A stretch of DNA of 64,000 nt from NCBI GenBank assembly GCA_965224275.1, contig CBDCYR010000005.1, forward strand, positions 682,001 through 746,000, in the 5' to 3' direction. A program made the position numbers and the translations under genes. Positions 9,865-18,664 of the stretch are shown in pieces; position 1 is the stretch's first letter, and each line of letters opens with the position of its first letter. The notes beneath the pieces are model-generated. The model was not told where the DNA came from. It did no database searches and saw nothing but the letters and a program-made list of their open reading frames with translations. This DNA comes from CAUZWH01 sp965224275 (GTDB lineage: Bacteria > Pseudomonadota > Alphaproteobacteria > SHVV01).

Positions 9865-11415
9865 TTACTTTCTCGATTTACGGCCCTTGGTCTTTACCGC
9901 TCCCCTTTTTTGCCAGTCACCCGATTGTTCGTAGGCATGCGCGGCGCGATAAAGCGTGAGCTCATCCCAGTGTTTGCCGACAAACTGCAGGCCGACCGGC
10001 TTGCCGTCCGACAGGCCGCACGGGATTGAGATCGCCGGATGTCCAGTCATGTTGAATTGGCAGGTATTGGAGATGTTGCGCCAGCAATGCTCGAGATATT
10101 CGGGTAGTGGCACGCCTGCGTCGGGAATCCGCTGCGTCGTCATCGCCGTGGTCGGCGACAACAGCAGGTCGTAATTGGTGAGCGCGGCATCGAAGTCGGC
10201 TCGCAGCCGCCGCCGCAGATTCTGCGCCTTGGCGTAGTAGGTGCCGTGATAGTTCTTATCGGAGTGGTGGGCGAGCAGCATCGCCACGGTCAGGGTATGG
10301 GGAAATTCGTTGGCGCGATTGGGCCAATTCGACAACGCCTTGATCAGCGAGGTTTGGTGGACGCCGCCGGTGTTCTTGGCATCGCCGTTATTAACCAGCA
10401 TCAGATGGTAGCTTCCTTCGAGCGTAACCGGCGCCCAAATCGGCACGCCGAAATGGTGCCAGGGGATCGAGACCTCTTCGACCTTGGCGCCGAGCGCCTG
10501 CATTTTCTTGGCCGCGGCCCGCACCGTCCGGTCGACGCCGGCTTCGGAATCGGGATTGCCGAACGCCTCCTTCACCACGCCAATCCGTAGGCCCTTAACT
10601 CCCTGGTCGAGCGCGTCGCGGTAGCGCGCTGTCTTTACATTGCTTTGGCGGGTGTCGAGACCGTCTTCACCAGCCATGACCTCGAGGGCCAGAGCGCTTG
10701 TCGCCACGTCGGCGGTGAGTGGTCCGGTATGGTCAATGGTCGCCTCGATGGCCATGATTCCGGTGTAGGGGACCAGGCCGTAAGTCGGTTTGATGCCGAC
10801 CACGCCGGTATGCGAGGCAGGAATGCGGATCGAGCCGGCTTGATCGCCGCCGGTTGCAATGTCGACCTCGCCGGCCGCCACCAGTGCGGCGGCGCCGGTC
10901 GACGATCCTCCCGGCGTGTGGCCCGGATTACGCGGGCTGATCACAGTGCCGCTGGCGCTGGTCAGGCTGCCGCCGGCATAGGAGAAATACTCGCACACGG
11001 ATTTACCGAGTATGGTCGCGCCGGCGTCGAGTAGCCGGGTCACTACGGTCGCGTCGATCTCGGGGACGTAACCTTCCAGGATCGAAGCGCCGTTCATCAT
11101 CGGCACCCCAGCAACGCAGGTGGCATCTTTGATGGCGACCGTCCTGCCCACCAGCTTGCCGCGCTTGGCCCCAGCGATTGTCGTTTTCACATACCACGCA
11201 CCAAATTCGTTCTCTTTGCCCTCGGGTCGATAGCCCGGCGTGCGCGGATACTTCACTTGCGGCAAATAGTCGGGCAGGGTGCCGATCAGGTTATAGGCAT
11301 CGACGAAGGGACGAATATAGTCCCGGATTTCCGCGGCATAGGCTTGGCTCAGATCCATGCCCAGCTCTTCGCCGGATTCCACCAGTTGGTCGGTCGTCGG
11401 CAATTTGAACGTCAT
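9865..11415 (-). CDS. Amidase (amidase signature family)
   Basis: A 516-residue amidase of the Ser-cisSer-Lys class. The Lys sits in Thr-Val-Ala-Ile-Lys-Asp, the cis-Ser in Gly-Gly-Ser-Ser-Thr-Gly, and the nucleophile Ser in Gly-Asp-Gln-Ala-Gly-Ser-Ile-Arg. An N-terminal helical extension before the core matches enantioselective/short-chain amidases rather than GatA. It is the last gene of the minus-strand run binding protein, permeases, ATPases, amidase, so it probably hydrolyses the amide brought in by that transporter (inference). A hairpin repeat separates it from the ATPase gene. Two close relatives lie at 33.3-36.4 kb. Confidence 0.88.
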   Translation of the reverse strand: MTFKLPTTDQLVESGEELGMDLSQAYAAEIRDYIRPFVDAYNLIGTLPDYLPQVKYPRTPGYRPEGKENEFGAWYVKTTIAGAKRGKLVGRTVAIKDATCVAGVPMMNGASILEGYVPEIDATVVTRLLDAGATILGKSVCEYFSYAGGSLTSASGTVISPRNPGHTPGGSSTGAAALVAAGEVDIATGGDQAGSIRIPASHTGVVGIKPTYGLVPYTGIMAIEATIDHTGPLTADVATSALALEVMAGEDGLDTRQSNVKTARYRDALDQGVKGLRIGVVKEAFGNPDSEAGVDRTVRAAAKKMQALGAKVEEVSIPWHHFGVPIWAPVTLEGSYHLMLVNNGDAKNTGGVHQTSLIKALSNWPNRANEFPHTLTVAMLLAHHSDKNYHGTYYAKAQNLRRRLRADFDAALTNYDLLLSPTTAMTTQRIPDAGVPLPEYLEHCWRNISNTCQFNMTGHPAISIPCGLSDGKPVGLQFVGKHWDELTLYRAAHAYEQSGDWQKRGAVKTKGRKSRK

Positions 11416-11489
11416 TGGTCGTGCCTCCAGTTAATCACCCGGACCGTCCGAATTCGTCCCGAGCCTGATAAATAGCTAGTCGCCTAGAA

Positions 11490-11584
11490 CCCCCTCACCC
11501 AACTCTCTCCCCGAGGGGCGAGGGCTCTCGTCGTGCCTACCGTTAGCTCCCTCGCCCCTCGGGGAGAGGGCGGGGGTGAGGGGT
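11490..11584. repeat. Intergenic palindromic repeat, full copy
   Basis: CCCCCTCACCC pairs with GGGGGTGAGGGG, and the inner arms CTCCCCGAGGGGCGAGGG and CCCTCGCCCCTCGGGGAG also pair. It lies between the amidase and the LivF-like ATPase gene. Confidence 0.8.
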
Positions 11585-11617
11585 GGTTGTTGTTAGTCGC
11601 ATCGGCAATACCGAGCC

Positions 11618-12313
11618 TTAGGCCCGCATGCCGACGAATTCATCGATGATCGCCGGATCACGGAGCGACTCGGGGCTGAGCTCGCGAACAATCGCACCTT
11701 TCTGAATGATCAGCACGCGATCGGCGAGCGTCGCAACGAAGTCGAGATTCTGTTCAACGATCACCAGGGTCAAGCCGCGGCTGGTCCTAAGCTCGCCCAG
11801 GATTTCTTCGAGCTGATCAATAATGGAGGGTTGAATTCCCTCGGTTGGCTCGTCGAGCAAGATTAGTTTTGGCTGGGCGCACAGGCATCGCGCGATGGCC
11901 AGGATTTGCTGCTCGCCGCCCGACAGCGCACCACCGGGACGATCGAGCAGTGGTTTCAGCCGCGGCAGATCTTCGAGCACGCCCTCGATCGTATCGTCGG
12001 TCGTATTGGCAGCACCCATGCGCAGGTTGTCGAGCGTCGACAGTTGGGGAAAGATTTCGCGGCCCTGCGGCACATAGCCGATGCCGCGGCGGGCGCGATT
12101 GTGGGGGGCGTCGCGGGTGATGTCGATGCCCTGGTACGTCACGCGCCCGGCAGTCGCGGGGACGAACCCCATCAGGGTTTTCATCAGCGTGGTTTTGCCC
12201 ATCCCGTTGTGCCCGAGAATCCCCACCACCTCGGCATCACCCACCTCAAACCCAACCCCGTTGAGAATCGGAATGCGGCCATAAGCAGCGCAAAGATCGG
12301 CGACTTCAAGCAT
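11618..12313 (-). CDS. ABC transporter ATPase, LivF/UrtE-like
   Basis: A 231-residue ATPase. Walker A is Gly-His-Asn-Gly-Met-Gly-Lys-Thr-Thr, the signature is Leu-Ser-Gly-Gly-Glu-Gln-Gln and Walker B is Leu-Ile-Leu-Leu-Asp-Glu-Pro followed by Thr-Glu-Gly-Ile-Gln. The Gly-Met-Gly-Lys-Thr Walker A and Thr-Glu-Gly-Ile-Gln-Pro motifs are typical of the hydrophobic amino acid/amide (HAAT) family. It would act with the LivG-like ATPase encoded upstream to drive the permease pair. A 176-bp gap separates the two ATPase genes, longer than the tight overlaps in the rest of the operon. Confidence 0.88.
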   Translation of the reverse strand: MLEVADLCAAYGRIPILNGVGFEVGDAEVVGILGHNGMGKTTLMKTLMGFVPATAGRVTYQGIDITRDAPHNRARRGIGYVPQGREIFPQLSTLDNLRMGAANTTDDTIEGVLEDLPRLKPLLDRPGGALSGGEQQILAIARCLCAQPKLILLDEPTEGIQPSIIDQLEEILGELRTSRGLTLVIVEQNLDFVATLADRVLIIQKGAIVRELSPESLRDPAIIDEFVGMRA

Positions 12314-12432
12314 CGGCTAGGGCCAACGCTTTCGAGAAATTGTGCGTGTCGATCCGGTGTTTCGGCATGGTGGGGGTGAGGGGGTTCGTGATCATAGAAT
12401 CGCATGTAGCGAAACCTCGACTTTCGCACAGG

Positions 12433-12458
12433 CCCGACGGAGTGGGGTCGGGTTTTTT
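12433..12458 (+). terminator. Terminator-like hairpin facing the plus strand
   Basis: CCCGAC (12433-12438) and GTCGGG (12447-12452) form a stem followed by six T residues on the plus strand. All genes around it are on the minus strand, so it would stop antisense transcription entering the transporter operon, or be chance. Confidence 0.4.
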
Positions 12459-12489
12459 GTTTGTTATGGACATGACCAAAATCGGCACC

Positions 12490-13215
12490 TCACGAGCCGC
12501 GGTCAGCTTGCTTGCCCAAATACACGTCGCGGACGGCGGGATTGCGCATGATGTTGTCGACCTGATCTTCGGCCAGAATTTTGCCTTGATGGAACACCGT
12601 CACCGTCTCGGCGATCATGCGAATGAACTGCATATCGTGCTCGACGACGATGATCGAATAAGTCTGATTGATATCGCGGATTAGCGCGGCCGTGCTTTCG
12701 ACTTCGTCGAGAGTCATGCCGGCGGTGGGTTCGTCGAGCAGCACCAGCACCGGTTCCTGTGCCAGCACGATCGCAAGTTCGACCCATTGACGCTGCCCAT
12801 GCGCGAGATGGCCAACCAGCCGGTCGGCTTCATCGGTCAGGCGTATCTTTGTCAGTAATTCGTCGACGATGGCGATCGCGTCACTTTTCGTACGCGTACG
12901 CCAGGCCGACAGCATGATGTTCTCACGCAAGGATAGGCCGTCATAGACGCTCGGCACCTGGGTCTTGATGCCCATACCAGCCCGGGCAATGCCATGTGGC
13001 TCGGCACCGGTGATGTCGGCGCCGCGAAACAGCACCCGTCCACCCGAGGGCTTGAGTTGACCGCACAGCATTTTGAAGAACGTGCTCTTGCCGGCCCCAT
13101 TGGGCCCGATCAGGCACCGCAATTCACCCTCGTTGAGCGAGAAATCCACCTCGTCGACCGCGGCGACACCCCCGAAGCGTTTACTGAGGTCGTGGGTTTC
13201 AAGAATCGCAGTCAT
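12490..13215 (-). CDS. ABC transporter ATPase, LivG/UrtD-like
   Basis: A 241-residue ATPase starting Met-Thr-Ala-Ile-Leu-Glu. Its ATG overlaps the stop of the preceding permease gene as ATGA, so the longer frame to 13572 is not the true start. Walker A is Gly-Pro-Asn-Gly-Ala-Gly-Lys-Ser-Thr, the signature is the His-Gly-Gln-Arg-Gln variant usual in LivG/UrtD, and Walker B is Leu-Val-Leu-Leu-Asp-Glu-Pro-Thr-Ala-Gly-Met. It pairs with the LivF-like ATPase. Tight overlaps with both permease genes show one transcript. Confidence 0.9.
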   Translation of the reverse strand: MTAILETHDLSKRFGGVAAVDEVDFSLNEGELRCLIGPNGAGKSTFFKMLCGQLKPSGGRVLFRGADITGAEPHGIARAGMGIKTQVPSVYDGLSLRENIMLSAWRTRTKSDAIAIVDELLTKIRLTDEADRLVGHLAHGQRQWVELAIVLAQEPVLVLLDEPTAGMTLDEVESTAALIRDINQTYSIIVVEHDMQFIRMIAETVTVFHQGKILAEDQVDNIMRNPAVRDVYLGKQADRGS

Positions 13216-14294
13216 TCGGCTGCGCTCCCGCTCGCGGATGGTCGCTGCGCGTGGGCGCGGCGTTCCCCGAACCAGTCGCGAATGAAGGGAACGATCCCCT
13301 TGGGGATGAACAACGTGAAAACGATAAAGATGATGCCAAGCACGATATTGGAATCGAGGAAATCTTTGAGGTCGAGCCGCAGGCCAAAGATCGTCAACCC
13401 GGCCTTGATCTCGCTGGTTGCGGCAGCGCCCAACTGGGTGACGAGATACTGAATGGCGATGGCCGCGAGCATCGGCCCGACCAAGGTTCCCAACCCGCCA
13501 ACCATCACCCACACAATGATCTGGGCGGTAAAGAAGATGTTGAATACGACCGGGCTGATAAACCCACCCCAATTGGCATAGAGCACGCCGGCCAACCCCG
13601 CGATGCCGGCGCCGATCGCGTAGAGCGCGAGTTTATAAGCGCGGGCGTCATAACCGATCAGTTCAGTGCGGGCTTCGTTTTCGCGAATTGATACCGCGAC
13701 CCGGCCAAATCGCGTCGCGAGTAGCCAGCGAATCCCGAAATAGGTGAGAAACATCACGATGACCGACAAATAATATTTGTCTTCGAAACCCAGCCGGGCG
13801 CTCGGATCTCCCGGTACGTTGATCGGCGGTAGGCCGGGGATACCGTTGTAGCCGCCGATCGGCGATTTGCCGATCCGCCACTGTCCGCCCGACGTGCTGA
13901 CGATCAAATGGTAGAAAATAAGCGAGACCGTGAGGGTGATCACGGCGAGATAGATGTCACTGATGCGACCGTAGAACATGAAATAACCGAGCACCGCCGC
14001 GAACGCCATCGGCACCACTACGCCGAGCAGGATCGGGATCGTGCTTTGACCGGTATTGAGAACCGTGATGGCGTAGACATAGGCGCCGATGCCGAAAAAC
14101 ACCGATTGGCCGAGGCTGAGAATACCGCCGAACCCCCACACCAGCGCCAGTGATAGCGCCAGCGTCGCCATGACAGCGAACACAGTCATGTCATTGATGA
14201 TGTAGAGCTCGGTCATCTGCGGCACGATGAACACGAAGATCAGCGCCAGTGCGAACATCACGACCAAACTCGGATGCTGCTTGAGCGCGCTCAC
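13212..14294 (-). CDS. ABC transporter permease, LivM/UrtC-like
   Basis: A 360-residue inner-membrane permease with about ten hydrophobic segments. It has the family pattern Ala-Leu-Val-Trp-Gly-Phe-Gly-Gly-Ile-Leu-Ser-Leu-Gly-Gln near residue 60, and Gly-Gly-Leu-Gly-Thr-Leu-Val-Gly-Pro near residue 270. It overlaps both neighbours by four bases (ATGA), a sign of coupled translation. With the LivH-like protein it forms the transport channel. The length suits UrtC/LivM without the extra N-terminal domain seen in E. coli LivM. Confidence 0.9.
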   Translation of the reverse strand: MSALKQHPSLVVMFALALIFVFIVPQMTELYIINDMTVFAVMATLALSLALVWGFGGILSLGQSVFFGIGAYVYAITVLNTGQSTIPILLGVVVPMAFAAVLGYFMFYGRISDIYLAVITLTVSLIFYHLIVSTSGGQWRIGKSPIGGYNGIPGLPPINVPGDPSARLGFEDKYYLSVIVMFLTYFGIRWLLATRFGRVAVSIRENEARTELIGYDARAYKLALYAIGAGIAGLAGVLYANWGGFISPVVFNIFFTAQIIVWVMVGGLGTLVGPMLAAIAIQYLVTQLGAAATSEIKAGLTIFGLRLDLKDFLDSNIVLGIIFIVFTLFIPKGIVPFIRDWFGERRAHAQRPSASGSAAE

Positions 14295-15157
14295 AGGCCC
14301 CTCCGGAAAAAGCGGCCGGTAATTCCTTCAGGCAGGATCCGGATCAGTATGATCGCCGCGATCAGCAGGGCGACTTCACCAACCACCGGCGTGGTGATGA
14401 AGGCGACGAACTGGCTGATCGAGCCGAACAGTGCAGACGCCGAAATTGTGCCCGAGAGCGCTACCGCGCCACCGCCGATGACAGTGATGAACGCGCGCGC
14501 AATGTAACTGAACCCGACCACCGGGCTGACGCTGACCAGCGGCGTCAACACCGCGCCGGCCAGACCACTCAGTGCCGAGCCGACGAAGAAAGTAACCGCA
14601 TAAACGCGGCCGATATTAACGCCCAGGGCCGCTGCCATCGCCGGGTTCTGCATGGTGCCGCGTGCGAGCAGGCCAAAGCGCGTAAAGCGCAAGCCGAGAT
14701 AAACAACCACCAACACCACGATCGCCACGGCAATAACGAAAAATGTGTACCCGCTTTCGCGGTAGTCGCCGATGGCAACGCTGCCGAGCGGCGCCTGCAT
14801 GGACGACTGATAATAGCCGACCGCCACCGAGGCGACGCCGATCATCAGCAGGCTCAAACCCCAGGTGGCCAGCACGGTTTCGAAAATGCGGCCGTAGAGC
14901 GGTCGAATGATCAGGCGCTCGACCACGACCCCGAACAGACCAACCACCAGCGGCGCGGCAACAAACATAGCCACCCACAAATTCATGCCGGCGTTAAACA
15001 GCAAAAGCGTGGTGAACCCGCCCATCATCAAGAACTCGCCATGCGCGAAATTGATCACCCGCATCATGCCGAAGATAATCGCCAGGCCGAGGCTGATCAG
15101 CGCCAGACTGGCGATCGCAAACAGCACCTGGACAGCGATGACGGCGGCGAAGTCCAT
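14291..15157 (-). CDS. ABC transporter permease, LivH/UrtB-like
   Basis: A 288-residue inner-membrane permease with eight or so hydrophobic helices. The N-terminal Gly-Met-Met-Arg-Val-Ile-Asn-Phe-Ala-His-Gly-Glu-Phe is a hallmark of LivH/UrtB proteins. It is the first permease gene after the binding protein and overlaps the next gene by four bases. A strong hairpin with a T-run lies in the 126-bp gap before it, which probably lowers its expression compared with the binding protein. Confidence 0.9.
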   Translation of the reverse strand: MDFAAVIAVQVLFAIASLALISLGLAIIFGMMRVINFAHGEFLMMGGFTTLLLFNAGMNLWVAMFVAAPLVVGLFGVVVERLIIRPLYGRIFETVLATWGLSLLMIGVASVAVGYYQSSMQAPLGSVAIGDYRESGYTFFVIAVAIVVLVVVYLGLRFTRFGLLARGTMQNPAMAAALGVNIGRVYAVTFFVGSALSGLAGAVLTPLVSVSPVVGFSYIARAFITVIGGGAVALSGTISASALFGSISQFVAFITTPVVGEVALLIAAIILIRILPEGITGRFFRRGL

Positions 15158-15231
15158 GTTTCCGCCTTATTGCGAATGCGAATCGAAAGCTTTTTCGATC
15201 CTTTTGGCGCTAACAACAGTGAAGTTACGCC

Positions 15232-15263
15232 AAGAAAAGCATCCCCTCGCAAGGAGGGGATGC
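15232..15263 (-). terminator. Intra-operon terminator/attenuator after the binding protein gene
   Basis: GCATCCCCTC (15239-15248) and GAGGGGATGC (15254-15263) form a perfect 10-bp stem with a 5-base loop. Read on the minus strand it is followed by TTTTCTT. It sits 20 bases after the binding protein stop and before the permease gene, the usual place for partial termination that gives excess binding protein. Confidence 0.75.
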
Positions 15264-15283
15264 TGGTCGAACGAACGTAGTGC

Positions 15284-16502
15284 CTAGATGTCGGGCTCGA
15301 ACTGCTTGCTGATATCAGGATTCTTCTGAAGGTTGCACTCACCGCCCGGATTGGCCGGCGCGACATTGTCGAACTTCGAGATCAGCTTGAGGTCCTGATT
15401 CTGGACTTCCCACAGGTACATGTTGAAGTTCGCGTGGTGGGTGATGGGGTCGATCGAAATACGGCCGCTCGGACCATCGATGGTAACGCCGGATTCCAAC
15501 GCCTCGATGACCTTCTCGCGCTTGGTCGACCCGGCTTTCTTAACACCTTCAACGTAGGTCCAGAAACCTTGATAGGAGTTGCCGGACAGGTCGCCGAGAT
15601 AGCCGTAGTCGGTTCCGAATTTCTTGCGGAACCTTGCGAGGAACGCCTTGTTGGCCGGCGAATCGATTTCGTCGACATAGTTGTAGCAAATGACCACACC
15701 GTCGCCGACTTCCTTGGGCAAGCGGAAATGTTCACCGACCTCACCGAAGGTCTGCGATCCGAGGCCGATCTGCCCTTTGAGACCCGAAGCGGCCCATTGG
15801 ACGTAGAACGGATCCGACGCAATCAGACTGGTGATAACGAAATCCGGTTTGGCGGCCTGGATCTTCTGAACCGTCGGTCCGAACTGGTTGGCGCCAATTG
15901 GGTGGAATTCTTGCCCAATTACCTCGCCGCCGTTTTCCTTACAGATCTTGGAGGCCCATTTGTGCGAGATCGTGCCAAAATTGTAATTGACCCCGACGTA
16001 GTAGCACTTGGGTCCAAACTTCTTGATCATGTGCGGAATAAGCTTCGCAAGCAGCTGGCCGGGCGTTGTGCCGGTGATAAAGACGTTGCGGTCGCACACG
16101 CCGCCCTCATAGGGCATGTTGTAAAAATAGAGCAGTTTGGCGTCGTGGAACTTGGGCCGGATGATCTCACGCGACGAACTGGTCATGCCGCCGAATACGA
16201 CATCGAGCTTGTCCTTGAGAATCATCTGGTCGGCGAACTGACCATAAAGCTGATTGTTGGCCTGTGTGTCGTAGGTGATGAACTCGATCTGCTTGCCGAG
16301 CAGGCCGCCGCTGCCGTTGACCTCTTCCTGCGCCAGGTTTCTTGTTGACGCCGAAAATCCCGAGCGGGCCGGTGAGATCGAGCGCGACACCTATGCGAAC
16401 AGTGTCGGCTGCCTTCGATTTACTGGAAATGACGAACGGTGAAGCAAGCACCGCCGCGCCAACGGCCGCACCCTTTAATACGTCACGACGTTTAACGCGC
16501 AT
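15284..16502 (-). pseudogene. Amide/amino-acid ABC transporter binding protein, frameshifted
   Basis: Two frames join into one binding protein of about 405 residues. The first frame, from the ATG at 16502, gives a Tat-type signal (Lys-Arg-Arg-Asp-Val-Leu-Lys-Gly), then Val-Arg-Ile-Gly-Val-Ala-Leu-Asp-Leu-Thr-Gly-Pro. At 16336-16341 (GGTTTC on the plus strand) one extra base shifts the frame. The second frame goes on Leu-Ala-Gln-Glu-Glu-Val-Asn and runs intact to 15284. This is a type I periplasmic fold like AmiC/FmdD/UrtA. Everything after the shift is well preserved, so it is either a recent mutation or a read error. It heads the transporter-amidase operon. Confidence 0.8.
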
Positions 16503-16657
16503 AATAGATCCTCCCTGAGTGATCGGTTTTTTCCATGCCCACATTTATGTGGCGCGTACCGCTTATTCTCCACAGCTAGCTGCAAACTGCAATCGTCTGC
16601 AAAGCCGGCGTCCGCGGCGGCACGGCGAACGCCCATCGATCCGAACGCGGCGGTCGC

Positions 16658-17044
16658 TCAGCTCGCCCGGAACCACGTGCGGGCATCGTCGGCCGAGGCA
16701 AAATCCGCCGATTCATAGGGCTCATTGGCGCCTGTTGTAGGCGGGCAATACGTCATCCCGTTCGCGACCCGGGCGAATTTCGTGATCCCGGCTTCGATAT
16801 AAGCGGGCACGATTTCAGCTTGCCGCCATTCCTCGGTCTCGTCGTTGACCTGGAAACGGAAGCCGGTGACGTCGATCAGCAGATGCTTGGCTTGGTTCTC
16901 GTTGGCATAGCGGCCAAGCAAACGCAGCGCTTCTTTGAAATCGTCAAAACTCATCTGCGACGTGGCCTCGCGCCATTCGATGGAGATGGCGGCAGTATCG
17001 GGCTCGTGGCCAATAACCCAGAAGTCATTTTCGTGTAGCACCAT
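16658..17044 (-). CDS. Hypothetical protein, STAS-like in appearance
   Basis: A 128-residue soluble protein. The ATG at 17044 has GGAGG at a good distance; a GTG at 17059 would include that site in the coding part. It has alternating strands and helices (Phe-Asp-Asp-Phe-Lys-Glu-Ala-Leu, Leu-Leu-Ile-Asp-Val-Thr-Gly-Phe) and ends with Phe-Ala-Ser-Ala-Asp-Asp-Ala-Arg-Thr-Trp-Phe. The layout resembles SpoIIAA/STAS-like domains, but I cannot assign a family. It sits between the SDR gene and the binding protein gene on the same strand, so it may be in the same transcript. Confidence 0.6.
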   Translation of the reverse strand: MVLHENDFWVIGHEPDTAAISIEWREATSQMSFDDFKEALRLLGRYANENQAKHLLIDVTGFRFQVNDETEEWRQAEIVPAYIEAGITKFARVANGMTYCPPTTGANEPYESADFASADDARTWFRAS

Positions 17045-17104
17045 TGAGGGGTCCTCCACCTAGAGTATGGCCGCGGGCCGGCCCCACCGCAGTCGTCGCT
17101 TAGG

Positions 17105-17848
17105 TTACATTGCCATGCCGCCGTCAACCAGATGCGCGGCGCCGGTGGTGTAGCCGGATTCGTCCGACGCCAGATAAACCGCCAGCGCCGCCACCTCTTC
17201 CGGCGTGCCAATCCGCCCCATAGGCTGACGTGCGAGAAAATCGCGTTTCGACTGTTCCGGGTCGTCGGCGGCAGCTACGCGGTCCTCCCACGACGGCGTG
17301 TGAACGGTTGCCGGGCAAATCGCGTTGCAGCGGATGCCCTGCCCAACATAGTCGGCGGCAACCGATTTGGTCATCCCGATAACGGCACCCTTGGTCGCCC
17401 CGTAGGCGAACCGGTTGGGAACGCCCTTCAGGCTCGAGACGACCGAGGCCACATTAATAATGCTGCCACTGCCAGCCTCGATCATCCGTGGCAGGAACGC
17501 CTGGATCATCTTGAACATCGCCCGCACGTTCAGTTGGTAGGAGAAATCCCATGCCTGATCGCTGGTCTCGAGCACGCTGCCATGGTGCACATAGCCGGCG
17601 CAGTTGAACAAAACGTCGAGCGCGCCGACATCGTTACAGACCTTGGCGATGTCGCCGTCATTTAAGACATCGAGGCGTTGGGTGTGAAGACCCGGCGCTT
17701 GATCGGCCAGCGCCGATAGCTTCGTCGCATCGGCGTCGGTCGCCCAAACCTCGGCACCCTCAGCCCGGAAGGCAAGCGCGGTCGCTCGTCCGATCCCTTG
17801 TCCCGCCGCCGTGAGCAGGGTTCGTTTGCCAGCCAGCCGGTCGGCCAT
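17105..17848 (-). CDS. Short-chain dehydrogenase/reductase (DHRS6-like)
   Basis: A 247-residue SDR. The N-terminal nucleotide site is Thr-Ala-Ala-Gly-Gln-Gly-Ile-Gly-Arg-Ala, with Ala in place of the first Gly of the usual motif, as in DHRS6/BDH2 relatives. Asn-Cys-Ala-Gly is near residue 82. The catalytic Ser is in Val-Ala-Ser-Val-Val-Ser-Ser and the Tyr/Lys in Tyr-Gly-Ala-Thr-Lys. Relatives oxidise 3-hydroxybutyrate or 2-keto-3-deoxy-L-fuconate with NAD; the substrate here is open. The ATG at 17848 is chosen over a TTG two codons earlier. It begins six bases after the DUF1989 gene, so they are co-transcribed. Confidence 0.85.
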   Translation of the reverse strand: MADRLAGKRTLLTAAGQGIGRATALAFRAEGAEVWATDADATKLSALADQAPGLHTQRLDVLNDGDIAKVCNDVGALDVLFNCAGYVHHGSVLETSDQAWDFSYQLNVRAMFKMIQAFLPRMIEAGSGSIINVASVVSSLKGVPNRFAYGATKGAVIGMTKSVAADYVGQGIRCNAICPATVHTPSWEDRVAAADDPEQSKRDFLARQPMGRIGTPEEVAALAVYLASDESGYTTGAAHLVDGGMAM

Positions 17849-17854
17849 CTTCAA

Positions 17855-18481
17855 TTAGTCTTCGGCAAATACCGTAATCCCAAGTGGCTTCGGCACGCCG
17901 TCATTGGTCGCGTTGGCATCCGCCGGACAGGCAGACACCGCCGCCAGCACATCCATCTCGGCCCGCATGTCGATATAGTCGCCGGCTTCCGCGGTCGGCG
18001 GGCTTATTTCGAAAGTGCCATCCGGGTTGACGTGCACGTTCATGAAGACGTTGAAAATATCGATGATGTCATCACCGCTGATGCCATAAGGGGCTACCGC
18101 TTCGGTCAGATTCTCCTGACACGAACGGTGGTTGGTATCGGCGTCGCGCATCTCCAGCAGCCGCTTGCTGCAACGGCCGCCCATATTCGACCAGTGGTTC
18201 TTAACCGTATCGTCGACCACCGTGAACATGATGTTTTCGCGCGGTGGCTTCGAATAGAAATACTTAAAGCATTTGCCGTTGCCGTCGCCCAACATCACGT
18301 TGAGGGCCCAACTTTGGCCGACGTGAAAGACTTCTTTGGTATCATGCAGGTTGAAGAAGGCGCAATCGCCGACCTGTTTGCCTTCGACCAGGTGGATGCG
18401 CAGGATTTGTCCCTTCATCACCTCAACGGCGCGGCCCTCGCGGGCGGGAATGATAAAGTCGTGAACCGTACGTCGCGCCAT
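17855..18481 (-). CDS. DUF1989 / urea carboxylase-associated family protein
   Basis: A 208-residue protein of the family often found next to urea carboxylase. Met-Ala-Arg-Arg-Thr-Val-His-Asp-Phe-Ile-Ile-Pro starts at the ATG at 18481, which has GGAGAG upstream; the longer frame to 18790 runs into the promoter region. Features include Gly-Asp-Cys-Ala-Phe-Phe-Asn-Leu, Asn-His-Arg-Ser-Cys-Gln-Glu-Asn and Asn-Val-Phe-Met-Asn-Val-His-Val. Some members are now linked to guanidine-related metabolism. Its place above an SDR and an amide-type transporter points to breakdown of nitrogen compounds (inference). Confidence 0.8.
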   Translation of the reverse strand: MARRTVHDFIIPAREGRAVEVMKGQILRIHLVEGKQVGDCAFFNLHDTKEVFHVGQSWALNVMLGDGNGKCFKYFYSKPPRENIMFTVVDDTVKNHWSNMGGRCSKRLLEMRDADTNHRSCQENLTEAVAPYGISGDDIIDIFNVFMNVHVNPDGTFEISPPTAEAGDYIDMRAEMDVLAAVSACPADANATNDGVPKPLGITVFAED

Positions 18482-18664
18482 GTGTGTCTCTCCGTCGTGA
18501 ACGTGTTGCAGGTGGACATCATACAACATAAGGGTTTTGCGGACTTGGCCCTTCCCACTCGGGGGAGGGGGAAGGTTAAGCCATCTAGGGATGTTGTTCG
18601 AAGCTCTGGTTTGATAAGTTTTGCCGCCGCCTTGTCGCGGTCCCGCCCATAGGATGAGATCCGC

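Noticed and set aside
15434..16348. Long plus-strand frame opposite the binding protein gene
   Set aside because: Antisense to well-defined coding sequence and without recognisable motifs.
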